The notes under the pieces: model-generated
Told to the model about the DNA's origin: nothing
Database searches by the model: none
Seen by the model: the letters and a program-made list of their open reading frames with translations, nothing else
Shown here: positions 9,690-19,396 of the stretch, piece by piece
Layout of the letters: each line of letters starts with the position of its first letter
Numbering within the stretch: the stretch's first letter is position 1
Translations under genes and position numbers: made by a program
Source of the DNA: Venturia oleaginea
Taxonomy: Eukaryota; Ascomycota; Dothideomycetes; Venturiales; Venturiaceae
NCBI GenBank assembly: GCA_013176395.1
Contig: JABMLP010000013.1
Location: 1,178,001-1,242,000 of the forward strand
Length of the DNA stretch: 64,000 nt
Direction: 5' to 3'

Positions 9690-11349
9690 ATCTAACAGAG
9701 AAGGCAGAATCCAGCTTGCTCTTTCTGCCTACAATACCCACCAATTCCGAAGCCTCCGGCGCGCTGCTGAGGTGTTTGATATACCTCCTTCACTATTAAC
9801 TAGGCGATATAACGGAATTACGTATCGCCTAGATACTCGCAACGCCCGACACAAGCTCACTACGACTGAAGAGCAGACAATTGTCCAATACATCCTCGAC
9901 CTCAATTCGCGAGGATTCGCGCCCCGGCTGTGTGAGGTAGCAGATATGGCGGATAAACTACTGGGTGTACGCGGTGGAGAGCCAGTAGGCAAAAACTGGG
10001 CTGAGAGGTTCATAACGCGCTCAGATGAACTCAAGATGGCCTTCAATCGAGCTAAGGATAGGCAGAGGATACTACAGGAAGATCCAGAGATTATTGGCGC
10101 GTGGTTTAAGCTCGTTACAGACACCAAGGCAAAGTACGGTATCCACGACGAGGATACGCACAACTTTGACGAGATTGGCTTCCAGATGGGCGTTATTGGG
10201 TCAATGAAGGTCGTCACAGCTTCTGAAAGACGTACACGGCCTAATTTAATCCAGCCAGGCGATCGCGAGTGGGTTACAGTTATCCAGAGCATCTGCGCCG
10301 CCGGGTATGCGACCCCGCCATTCATTATCTACAAAGGACGCGTTCATATCTCTGCGTGGTATGAGGAGGCAGATATACCACGGAATTGGAAGCTCTCGGT
10401 CTCTGAGAACGGCTGGACAAATAATGCGCTTGGTCTTGAGTGGTTGAAGCACTTTAACGCGTATACAAAGGCGCGGCAGGTGGGGGTATACAGGCTGCTT
10501 ATTTTGGACGGCCATGAGAGCCATCTCAGCCAGGATTTCAAGGACTACTGCCTCGAAAACAAGATTATAACCCTCTGCATGCCATCGCACTCGTCGAATA
10601 TACTCCAGCCCCTTGACGTGGTCTGCTTCTCGCCGTTGAAGCGCAAGTACTCCCAACGCGTCCGGGACTTGGCACGCCGACGCGTGTACCATATCAATAA
10701 GGAAGGCTTTCTCCCTGCCTTCAAAGACGCGTTTTTCGACGTGTTTACGAAAGAGAACTGTCAAAAGGCTTTTGAGGCAGTAGGGCTAGTCCCTATCGAC
10801 GCGCAGGTGGTGTTGGATCGCCTTGAAGTACGGCTACGAACCCCGCCAGAAACCCATCTCCCAGAAACGCCGTGGCAGACCAAGACTCCAAGTAATGCTT
10901 ATGAATTTGGATCCCAATCCAAGCTCGTAAGCGAGTCTTTTACTCGGTCACCAGTTACTGCGCAGGCAGGCTTTTCCCAGCTTGTTAAGGACGCTGAATT
11001 GATGCTACACCAAAACGCTCTGCTTGTTGCGCGTAACCGCGAGCTTGAAGAGCAATTAGCAGTAACAACGAACCGAAAATCGCGCAAAAGGAAGTGGATC
11101 CAGCAAGGTGGTACTATTGAGTATGGGACTGCAGCAGCGCAGGTAGCTGCAGAGGCGTCTATAGCGCCTCAGGGATCAAAGAAGGCTCGTGGTAGTGGTG
11201 GTCAAGAAACAGCCCGACCAATTCAACGGCGCTGTAGGAACTGCGGCGCAGCTAGGCATAATGCGCGAACTTGTAAAAAAGATATCAAGATATCTTCTGA
11301 ATCAGATAGCAGCACGACGAACTTAGAATCTATTGTTGATAGCGATTAA
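9690..11349 (+). CDS. pogo/Fot1 transposase (element 2), ORF intact but separated from its own start
   Basis: Cut-and-paste transposase. From the LTR junction the frame is open for 552 codons. Domains in order: helix-turn-helix psq-like region (REGRIQLALSAYNTHQFRSL), CENP-B-like DNA-binding domain (about 9840-10110), and DDE superfamily 1 nuclease with a DDD triad in NFDEIGF (about 10161), LLILDGHESH (about 10507) and LQPLDVV (about 10612). A C-terminal helical segment (LVARNRELEEQLAV) and a CX2CX4HX4C zinc knuckle (CRNCGAARHNARTC, about 11232-11273) follow. The native ATG lies 5.6 kb upstream, but an in-frame ATG in the 3' LTR (9586) opens a 587-residue reading frame with 33-35 LTR-derived residues at the front. 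Whether it is expressed is unknown. Confidence 0.88.
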
Positions 11350-11449
11350 ATTGAAGAGTCGTAACATAAGTTGGTCGTGCCAAGCCTTTTTGACCCGCTC
11401 GATGGGTTGACCCGCTCGATGGGTTGACCCGCTCGATGGTGGAATACGT

Positions 11450-11475
11450 TATACTTGGTGGAATACGTTAGTATA
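11450..11475. other. Short junction between pogo elements 2 and 3 holding an extra transposon end
   Basis: Between the TA that closes element 2 and the TA that opens element 3 lies a further copy of the terminal sequence TTGGTGGAATACGT followed by TA. With the start of element 3 it forms a near-perfect palindrome (TGGTGGAATACGT, short spacer, ACGTATTCCACCA). It may be a leftover end of another copy or a product of imprecise transposition. Confidence 0.75.
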
Positions 11476-13285
11476 ACGTATTCCACCACCGAGCCGGCCA
11501 AACCACCGAGCCGGCCACTTTTCCTTGGCACAGCCCTAATCCTCTTTAACACGTAATGTCTCAACAACGCAACGCGATAGCCGTTCAAGAAGAAGGTAGA
11601 ATTGATCTCGCTCTTCAGGCTTATACCTCTGGCCAATTTCAAAGCCTACGGCGCGCTGCTACAGCCTTTAACGTTAAACACCAAAGGCTCTCTGATCGGC
11701 TCCGCGGAATCACCTCTCCATCTCAAACTCGCCCAAACTCTCACAAGCTCACTACGATAGAAGAGCAAACGATTATCCAGTATATCCTCGATCTCGATTC
11801 GCGAGGATTCGCACCCCGGCTGTGTGAGGTGGCAGATATGGCGGATAAACTACTGGGGATACGCGGTGGAGAGCCAGTAGGCAAAAACTGGGCTGAGAGA
11901 TTCGTAACGCGCTCAGATGAGTTCAAAATAGCCTTCAATCGAGCAAAGGATAGGCAGAGGATACTACAGGAGGATCCAGAAGTAATTGGCGCGTGGTTGG
12001 AGCTAGTTGCAGATACTAAAGCCAAGTACGGCGTCCACGACGAGGATACGCACAAGTTTGACGAGATTGGCTTCCAGATGGGCGTTATTGGGTCAATGAA
12101 GGTCGTTACAGCCTCTGAAAGACGTACAAGGCCTGAACTCATCCAGCCGGGCGATCGCGAATGGGTTACGGTTATTCAGAGCATCTGCGCAGCTGGGTAT
12201 GCGACCCCGCCATTTATTATCTATAAAGGACGCGTTCACATCTCTGCGTGGTATGAGGAGGCAGATATACCACGGAATTGGAAGCTCTCAGTCTCTGAGA
12301 ACGGCTGGACAAACAACGCGCTTGGTCTTGGGTGGTTGAAGCATTTTGACGCGTATACAAAGGCGCGGCAGGTGGGAGGGTTATAGGCTACTCATTTTGG
12401 ACGGCCATGAGAGCCATCTCAGCCAGGATTTCAAGGACTACTGCCTCGAAAACAAGATCCTAACGCTCTGTATGCCACCGCACTCGTCGCATATACTCCA
12501 GCCTCTTGACGTGGTCTGCTTCTCGCCATTGAAGCGCAAGTACTCCCAACGCGTCTACCATATCAATAAGGAAGGCTTTCTCCCTGCCTTTAAAGACGCG
12601 TTTTTCGACGTGTTCACGGAAGAGAACTGTCGAAAGGCCTTTGAGGCAGTAGGGCTAGTCCCTATCAACGCGCAGGTAGTTTTGGATCGCCTTGAAGTGC
12701 GGCTACGTACCTCACCAGCACCCCCACCGGAGACGCCGTGGCAGTCGAAGACTCCAAGCAATACTCAAGAAGTTGGATTTCAATCCAAGCTCGTAAGCGA
12801 GTCTTATACTCGGTCACCAGTTACTGCGCAGGCAGGCTTTTCCCAGCTTGTTAAAGGCGCTGAATTGATGCGACACCAGAACGCTCTACTTATTGCACGA
12901 AACCAAGAGCTTGAAGAGCAATTGGCAGTAATGAATGACGAAGCGAAAATGGCGTAAAAGGAAGCGGATCCAGCAATGTGGGACTGTAGAGTATGGGACT
13001 GCAGCAGCGCGGGTAGCTGCTGAGGCGTCTGTTGCGCCTCAGGGATCAAAGAATACTCGTAGTAGTGGTGATCGAGAAACAGCCCGACCAACTCAAAGGC
13101 GCTGTGGGAACTGCGGCGCGACTGGGCACAATGCGCGAACGTGTAAAAAGGATATCGAGATATCTTCTGAATTAGATAGTAGCACGACGGACTTGGAATC
13201 TATTGTTGATAGCGATAAAATTGAAGAGTCGTAACATGAGTTGGTCGTGCCAAGGAAAAGTGGCCGGCTCGGTGGTGGAATACGT
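11476..13285 (+). mobile_element. pogo/Fot1-type DNA transposon 3, full length
   Basis: Terminal inverted repeats begin ACGTATTCCACCACCGAGCC and reach about 43 bp on each side, flanked by TA (11474-11475 and 13286-13287). At 1810 bp it has the expected full length. Its subterminal motif reads CACCGAGCCGGCC, a variant of the GAGCGGG and GAGCTGG motifs in the neighbouring copies. The transposase inside has two frame changes and one in-frame deletion. Confidence 0.92.
11556..13234 (+). pseudogene. pogo/Fot1 transposase (element 3), two frameshifts
   Basis: The frame starts MSQQRNAIAVQEEGRI and keeps the DNA-binding domains and the first catalytic Asp (HKFDEIGF). An extra base near 12378-12383 (after ARQVGG) shifts the frame; the next frame carries YRLLILDGHESH and LQPLDVV with the other two catalytic Asp. 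Eight codons between SQR and VYHINKE are missing relative to element 2, probably by recombination between two short CGCGT direct repeats. A second shift near 12935, at a small ATGA duplication, separates the last part with the zinc knuckle CGNCGATGHNARTC. Sequence is otherwise very close to element 2, so decay is recent. Confidence 0.9.
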
Positions 13286-13287
13286 TA

Positions 13288-14072
13288 ACCCTAGTAAGTC
13301 ACGCGTTCCCACCGTTGGGGGGAAAACGGGGTGGGTTATTATAGATTCTATAACCAGCCCCAAAACCCGCCCCAATCCGCCCCGTTGGGGACCCTGTATA
13401 TTATAGGGGCAATTGAATTCTAAAAAGAATACGCCTTTAGTAGAGCTTCTTGTAAGCAAACTGGAATCTATAGAATCTAGTTAGTAGTAGGTTTCCAAGT
13501 AGGAGGGTTCCCCCTCCGGCCCTCCTACTAGAGAATCTATAGTAGAAGCTATTTTTGGTATATAGCAGGCCGTACGAAGTTTGTAACACCCTCTGTATTA
13601 TACTAGCTAATATATTAACTAGAATCTACTAGATTCCTTGTGTTGAAGCGAACGAGACAATTTTTACGCCAGATTAGGCCTCAATCTACAGGTTTCGCCG
13701 AACAATACGTCCAAAACGCCTCAGATTAGGCCCTGACAGCTGTATTCATCCCTCAACCGAACAGACTCTTGGTCTACTTCTTTTGCCAACTTAGAAACGC
13801 TCGCTTATGCTAGGTGAATGTTCAAGAGTGATATGATAGCCAATGCCGCATATGCATCATAGTCACGAGAGATAGAGATAGTTGAGCAACTTATGTTTCA
13901 TGATCGTGTCGTTAAGCTCTAGTTTGTACTCCCCATCCACCCATCCCTAGCGAAACAATGAAGAACGCCGTCGCCAGAAGTGTAGACCGAACGCCAACCA
14001 CCGTAGTACACCATATCATACACGCGTTGGCAAAACAGCAAACAGCCTCACTTGTCATGGCACTTCACCAGT
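13288..14072. other. Gap between transposon nest and Rheb; small inverted repeats only
   Basis: No gene seen. A 10-bp inverted repeat AGTAGGAGGG with CCCTCCTACT (13498-13529) could form a hairpin, and GGTTAT with ATAACC flank a short AT-rich centre near 13335-13356. The motif CAGATTAGGCC occurs twice near 13670-13730. These may be remnants of old repeats. Confidence 0.5.
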
Positions 14073-14846
14073 TTACATCAGAATACATCCTTTGCCCGAC
14101 CCGGTTGGTTCGCTGGGATTCTGTGACTTCTCGATCTCAAAGATGACCATCTCAAAGGCCTTGACTACGTTCTCGTCAAAGCGGGCGCTCGTCTCAGTCC
14201 ATGAGCATTTGAACTCTGCAGCCAGAGCTTTGCCTGCCTCTTTGTCGACTTGGCGCTGTTCTGGTCGCATGTCGCTCTTGTTGCCAACAATGACGAGCGG
14301 TACCCAGTCTGCGCCCTAAGTATAGGTTAGCAAGTATACCAGATTTTCCAAAGCTTGGAGCAAGAAGAACGTACTAGGTGATTGAGGATCTTGTCCCGAA
14401 TTATGCGGACCATCTCGAAGGATTGCTTGGAGGCAACTGAGTATACTAGCATGTAGCCATGGATGCCGATGAAGTGCTTCGAGTTGAGTATGCTGTATTC
14501 ATCCTGCAGGTGAGGGTCATTGATATAGCCGATAGCATCTCCACCTGCGCGAAACAAAGTGAGCACTTTGTAACGCGACCAATTTGCTTACCTGACCAGC
14601 GGTATCAATGATTTCGGTAGCGAAGTCCTGGCCTTTGTATCGAATAATCTTGCTGAAGGTGTTCTCAATTGTGGGGTAGTAGCTCTCGACAAAGTGTCCG
14701 TCGACGAATTGGACGGTGAGGGAGGACTTTCCTATGAAGAGCTCAATTAGCACACGTTCGGCTGGGATACAGATTAGACAGAACATACCAACAGATCTAC
14801 TACCAACAAGGGCGATCTTGCGCTGCTTGGGTGGTGCAGCAGGCAT
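14073..14846 (-). CDS. rhb1: Rheb-family small GTPase
   Basis: Rheb GTPases act on TOR signalling and amino-acid uptake and sit on membranes through a farnesylated C-terminus. Exons by splice signals and family frame: 14789-14846, 14592-14731, 14375-14503, 14073-14315, giving 189 residues, close to the usual 180-190. G boxes: P-loop GSRSVGKSS (Rheb has Arg where Ras has Gly12), switch I SYYPTIENTF, DTAGQDEYS in switch II, NKSD and ETSA. The last four residues, CILM, are a CaaX prenylation box. All three introns are 57-88 nt with GT-AG ends and phases join cleanly. The upstream region is CT-rich. I am confident in the family. Confidence 0.95.
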
Positions 14847-15719
14847 GGTGGAGGTGATTATTAGAGATTACTACTATTTGGTGGAGGGAGTAGCTGTGCG
14901 GGTGAAAAGCCAATGTTTGCGATTGTACACAGAATTGGGCAGCGGACAATGGTTAAACAAAGTCAGAAGAGTGTTTGTTAGAGGTGTTGAGGTCAGCAAC
15001 CCAAGAGGTTGGTGCGACTAAGGGAGAGTTTGGAGGGAGCGAGTGGTTGCTCGAGCTCGAGCCACATGCGGAGAGGAAGAGGGAGAGGGAGAGGAAGAGG
15101 GAAAGCACTGAGAGGCAAGGCTAGGTTCCATTCCGCATGTCGATCGATCGAGGGCACGTGTCCGTAGGTAATTACCGGGACTTCCTCCATCTCCATCCAT
15201 CCCTCCATCCCTCCATCCCCCGATTTCCCCAATCCCTCCATCCAACAACATCCCCCAATCATCGTCCTCATCATCGACGACATGTCATCAAAAGTCTCCT
15301 TTGCTGCAAACTTGTTGACACAACATCTTGTAAAAACGAGAGCGGGGCGCGGGCACTACTTTTTGCTTTTGGGGAACGAAAGCGACGATCGAGCAGCCTT
15401 TATATATTGTCCTAAAGAAGAACTGAACTGTATACATATTACATCGTTCTTTGACCAAATCGTCCCCTTGTATTTGTCTGCATCAACATCCTCAGTTTCC
15501 TAGAACAAGCCTGGATATATATATTAGTCTCTCCATTAGCCATAGGTGCATGGGATTACGGAAGGTAATACAAGCTGGTAGTGGTGCACCCTCGACTTGG
15601 TGGTCTGGAGAGGAACGTTCCACAACTCGAGTGCGTAGGCACAACGATGATTTCGGACTTCCGGTTGACCAAGTAAGTGATGGACGTTGTGTATTGCCAA
15701 AAACTTGAGATGATCTTCT
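14847..15719. promoter_or_regulatory. Upstream region of Rheb with CT-rich CCAT/CCCT tract; no gene
   Basis: The region just upstream of the Rheb start includes a pyrimidine-rich stretch of CCATC and CCTCC repeats on the + strand (15184-15245) and a GAGAGG-rich patch near 15072-15110. No convincing coding frame was seen. Confidence 0.4.
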
Positions 15720-17170
15720 CTAGTCTGGGATATAAAAGGATGCTGGTGAAATGATAATGAATACCATGATCAGCAAGGCTCCTTGCAACATACCGGAGGT
15801 TAGCAAGTCATCCCTACCAGTTTGATTTTCCATTAGACGGGATATAATTCAGAACGATAACAGACAAGAACAATGTGCCTATCTCGAAATTGGTGAAAAA
15901 CAATGACATCTCTTGGATACCGAGTATCCAGGCCAATAGGACGGGACCATGCTTGGGGTCAGGACTAGGGCGACTTGTATACATTTGCCGTGTGGGTTGT
16001 CTACGTTGATGTTTTGCTGATCCTTGGGCGACATCGTGATACATCCGGGGTCAATTGCGAAAAGTGGGAGCAGCGCCATGCCAATGAAAGCAGAAGTTAA
16101 ATCGCCTGTGATGGCGGTCAAGTTATTGGTCATGAATTCAGTATGGAATACCAGCAGCAACGTGGAGAGAACCACAGTACAGCCAATGCCCCAAGGTGAG
16201 AGTCGAGGCATTTCCGTCTCTGTCTCCGGCTCCACGAAAGCAAGCTGATTCAACTGGGCGTTCCCTCCATCTGTCGCGGCAGCTCCGCCTCCTACTAGAG
16301 CTATAGCCTTTAATGCTTCCCCTTCGCGTTTGGCACGGAATTTCCGCTTTATCGACACCTGTGCTTTTTCTTGAAACCAGTAGGAATGACTTTTCAAGCG
16401 AAAATAAAATAAAAAGACAGTTAGACTAGCATTACAGCCGTACCACGTAATAGCTTCCGAATACTATCCGCGGAGACTCTTAAGTTCAGGGACGAGATTG
16501 TTGGGAACATCAGATCCATTGTCGCTAAAAGGATGCCACATGTTGCAGCCGTGGATGGATTAAAGTTCTGATTGTAGCAGTTCCTGCCACCGATCAAGAA
16601 GCCGAGACCGAGAAGTAGATGGAGGTTAGATACGATCGAGCTGATAAGCGATGCTTCCATGATCACGGTTTGAGCGGACGACCTACTCTTCAGCAATGTG
16701 ATCGATAACCGATTGAGGAACGTTGCTTTGCATGTAAGCAACGTGATAAAAGAGCCATCAATTGAGAGTTCTTACCTCACGGTCATAAAGAGTAGGTTTC
16801 CTAGGACAGGACCAGTCCGAACATTTAGTTCATCTCCAGAGAGAAGAAGCGTCGTAGCGTAAGAAAAGATTGCCAGGAAATTGATGATAACGGTAGGGAT
16901 TGCACCAAGGTGGGTATAGGCTAGTGCAAATCCTACAGAAGATAACAGAAGGAGCCAATTGACCGATATGATCTGTGGGAATAGAATGGTCTTGGCTTGT
17001 TGTATGATTGGGATTGGGGCCTTCATGCTCTCATTATGTTCCCGTTTCAATCTCCTGGCTTTTTCATCGTAATCTCCACGCATCATACCACAATTGACGC
17101 TCTCTTGATCCGTACTGAACCTTTCTTTAGACCCGTTCTCTGGTACGCCGCTCAAACTTTTCTCTCTCAA
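15720..17170 (-). pseudogene. Vacuolar Ca2+/H+ exchanger (CAX/VCX1 family) pseudogene
   Basis: Intact members exchange Ca2+ for H+ at the vacuole and have two repeats with GNAVE and GNAAEH signatures. Here the membrane segments are recognisable (NWLLLLSSVGFALAY, AIPTVIINFLAIF, MEASLISSIVSNLHLLLGL, TSAFIGMALLP, LLAWILGIQEMSLFF, GTLFLSVIVLNYIPSNGKSNW) but scattered over several frames. The first signature region reads ATFLNRLSI and cannot be joined in frame by any GT-AG intron I found. A TAA follows TAVMLV near 16425. The second signature is recoverable only in a shifted frame with a stop (GCAATTGACCCC where GGCAAT-GC-GCC-GAG is expected). Further shifts occur near 15950 and after NGKSNW. The gene is dead unless the assembly is badly wrong here. 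Confidence 0.85.
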
Positions 17171-17540
17171 CCTCTCTAACCTCCAAACGTTGGAGATGTC
17201 CTCTGAGTACAGATTTGTGATATCCGGGCAACACTTAAAAGTAGAGCATCTTAAGCATGTACATTATTAGGGCCTAAATGTGCATGTGTATTTGAATGGC
17301 AATTCTCGCGCGCCTTGAGCAAGGTTAAAAGATGGCGTATCAGCCACTCATGTGCAACGCGAGCAGCTCAACGACTCGGCAGCTTTTGGCATGTCGCCAG
17401 TGTCGAGAAAGAGGGGTTGCTAAGAAGCAACAATATCCAACCATTGCGACAGGCTCTGAATGATAGGGTGGCCACTTGAGATTGTATGCACTGACTCATC
17501 AAGTAGCATAAAATTCCGATGCAATATTACCTCAATTACT

Positions 17541-18710
17541 CTAATCTCCAACCCTCGCAGTGCCCTTAACTGCAATACCACCACTAGGCGTCTCAGCCCA
17601 AACCTCATACTTTGTTCCCGGCTCATCCATCTCTCGACCACAAAGCTTCAATGGCTCATTCGCATATAAAGGTGCTAGATTCCGATATTCGATGTTGTGT
17701 ATAAATCTCCCTTTCTTCCCTCTGCCGATATGGCTATTCAACATGGTTGTGAGGAGCGTAAATGTCAACGGGCCATGAACCAGGAGATCACGGTGAGCCT
17801 CTACAGTACGGCAGTAATGGGGATCGAGATGGATGGCATGTGCGTTGAATGTTAAGGCGGAGTAGCGAAAAAGGAGAGTAGAGGTAGGTGTCAGGGTATG
17901 GGTGAAGGTCGGCTTATTTTGTGCTACATAGAGTCAGTATGGGAATCTGGCGATGCAATTAGTAAACATACGCATGAGCATCTTGCCAGGTGGTGGTGCA
18001 GCACCGGCATCCTTTACAGCTTGTAGCTCTTCAGGTGTCCTCTCATGCATAAAAACAATGTTTCGTCGTTCAATTACGACCGCCTCATTGAATTCCTCTT
18101 GATCTGTAGACCACAATCGCGATCGTATTGCCTCTTCATTATCTGAACCCCCACGACCGAATCGTCGTTCGATTCCCACGAAGATCTTTTCAGATCCAGG
18201 TTTGCCTTTTACAGTCACATCTCTTATCCCCTCCACGCACGCATAGCGCTGTCCGTCCAAAATTAAAGCAGCTCTCGATCCGCGGGAATCCTTCTTCGGA
18301 TTAAAGTTTACTTGCCCACCCGCCCACATGCGGCGCACAAAGGGTTCACCGGGAGACTGGTTCGGATCTGTGCCATCGGTTAAGAGTTTAGAAGCTGGCA
18401 AGGCAGGATTGAAATACACCAGATGCCAGGCCGGATCTAGATGGCTTGTCGAATCTGACGATGGGAGAAGACCCTCGTAGGCGTCCGACGACAGCCAGTC
18501 TTTGGGAAGAAAGGATGCCAACGAGACATTGAGGTTATGTGCATTCCGTGTGGTAAGGTCGTCGTAAAGAATTGGGAGCTTCCGAGACGGCATTTCGGTC
18601 TGGAGCTGAGCATAGTCCGCTGTCGTGGACTGCTGTCTTTTATTTATATAAAGTGGCGCGCGCGAAGGATATTGGCGAAGACAGCCTCTGCGTATTGATT
18701 TGGCAAGCAT
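17541..18710 (-). CDS. HTD2: Mitochondrial 3-hydroxyacyl-thioester dehydratase (HTD2-like)
   Basis: HTD2 performs the dehydration step of mitochondrial type II fatty acid synthesis, which supplies the lipoic acid precursor. Exons 17972-18710 (or up to 18779) and 17541-17923 are joined over a 48-nt GT-AG intron. I prefer the ATG at 18710 because MLAKSIRRGCLRQYPSRAP is a good basic matrix-targeting peptide; an upstream in-frame ATG at 18779 would add 23 residues. The N-terminal half (PRKLPILYDD region, WAGGQVNFNP) is the degenerate hot-dog domain of the fungal family; the C-terminal exon has the MaoC-type FRYSALTFNAHAIHLD and HRDLLVHGPL motifs with the catalytic His/Asp region. Total 373 residues from the preferred start. 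Confidence 0.85.
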
Positions 18711-18779
18711 TGTCAGATCTGGGTGTCTCAATTTGACGTGTGAAGGAGGTTGTGGCACTGTATTCAATCCTGGAAACAA

Positions 18780-19396
18780 GAGTCGCGAATGCGGAGAGCT
18801 TCAGGTGAGGAAAATTAAAACCTCCAGTTTATTTTAAGGCTATTCCTTACAGTACCTAGGCTATTCCTAGAAATAAACACCTCGTAGTACAATAATGATC
18901 TCGACTCGGCCTTTGCTGCGGTAGGAGGCAGGCACCGATCTCAGTCTTGACGAATCTCGTATCCACACAGGTCGATGCGAGCATCTTTCGATAGCGCGGA
19001 ATCGACCTTGATCATGGTGGCCACGAGGAAGAAAATGGGAAATGTGAATTGTATCATCAGATTGAACGAACAAATACTAATCGAAGCCACAACCAGTCCA
19101 ATTCATAAGCTAGCACACACTCACAATGGGGTTAGAACATTCAAGACGACAATACTCAAATACATTGATGCTACCGAAAGTCGTGCCAACCCTTTCTTTG
19201 CGAAAGTAGTCCCATGAAATTACTGCTCCAGTTAATGCATACCCGGGTATCAAAACGCTTATCATTCAGCAACATCAAAAACTCCATCCAATGCTATCCT
19301 TTGCGCCCTTGTCGTTGTTGAACGCTTCCGATGCTGCGTTCTTGACTTGGTGTCCTAGAGCCATTCCTAGCCTTGGATAAACCAGTGGTCGTGCCT
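18780..19396. other. Intergenic, nothing recognised
   Basis: This covers the upstream side of the HTD2-like gene and the downstream side of the UBA-like gene. No coding or RNA feature is supported. Confidence 0.4.

Larger units (their letters stand above)
4004..11449 (+). mobile_element. pogo/Fot1-type DNA transposon 2, split by an LTR retrotransposon
   Basis: The left end ACGTATTCCACCATCGAG (4004) and the inverted right end at 11449 are flanked by TA (4002-4003 and 11450-11451). Subterminal repeats of the form CATCGAGCGGGTCAACC occur twice at the left and three times at the right. Without the 5.6 kb LTR element the transposon would be about 1.9 kb, typical for the family. The transposase starts at 4084 (ATG TCT CAA CAA) and is interrupted in codon 9. 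The remainder, 9690-11349, is open to its stop, so both ends and most of the coding sequence survive. Confidence 0.9.

Noticed and set aside
9729..10325. 198-codon antisense frame inside the pogo transposase (also at 11741-12142 and 27822-28265)
   Set aside because: It recurs in each transposon copy opposite the real transposase frame and has no protein family features; a coding shadow.
11476..13285. Elements 2 and 3 as a tandem duplication
   Set aside because: Each has its own complete inverted ends and TA duplication and they differ by many substitutions, so they are separate insertions.
15184..15245. CCATC/CCTCC tract as a functional repeat or RNA
   Set aside because: It is an ordinary pyrimidine-rich fungal promoter stretch without regular period.
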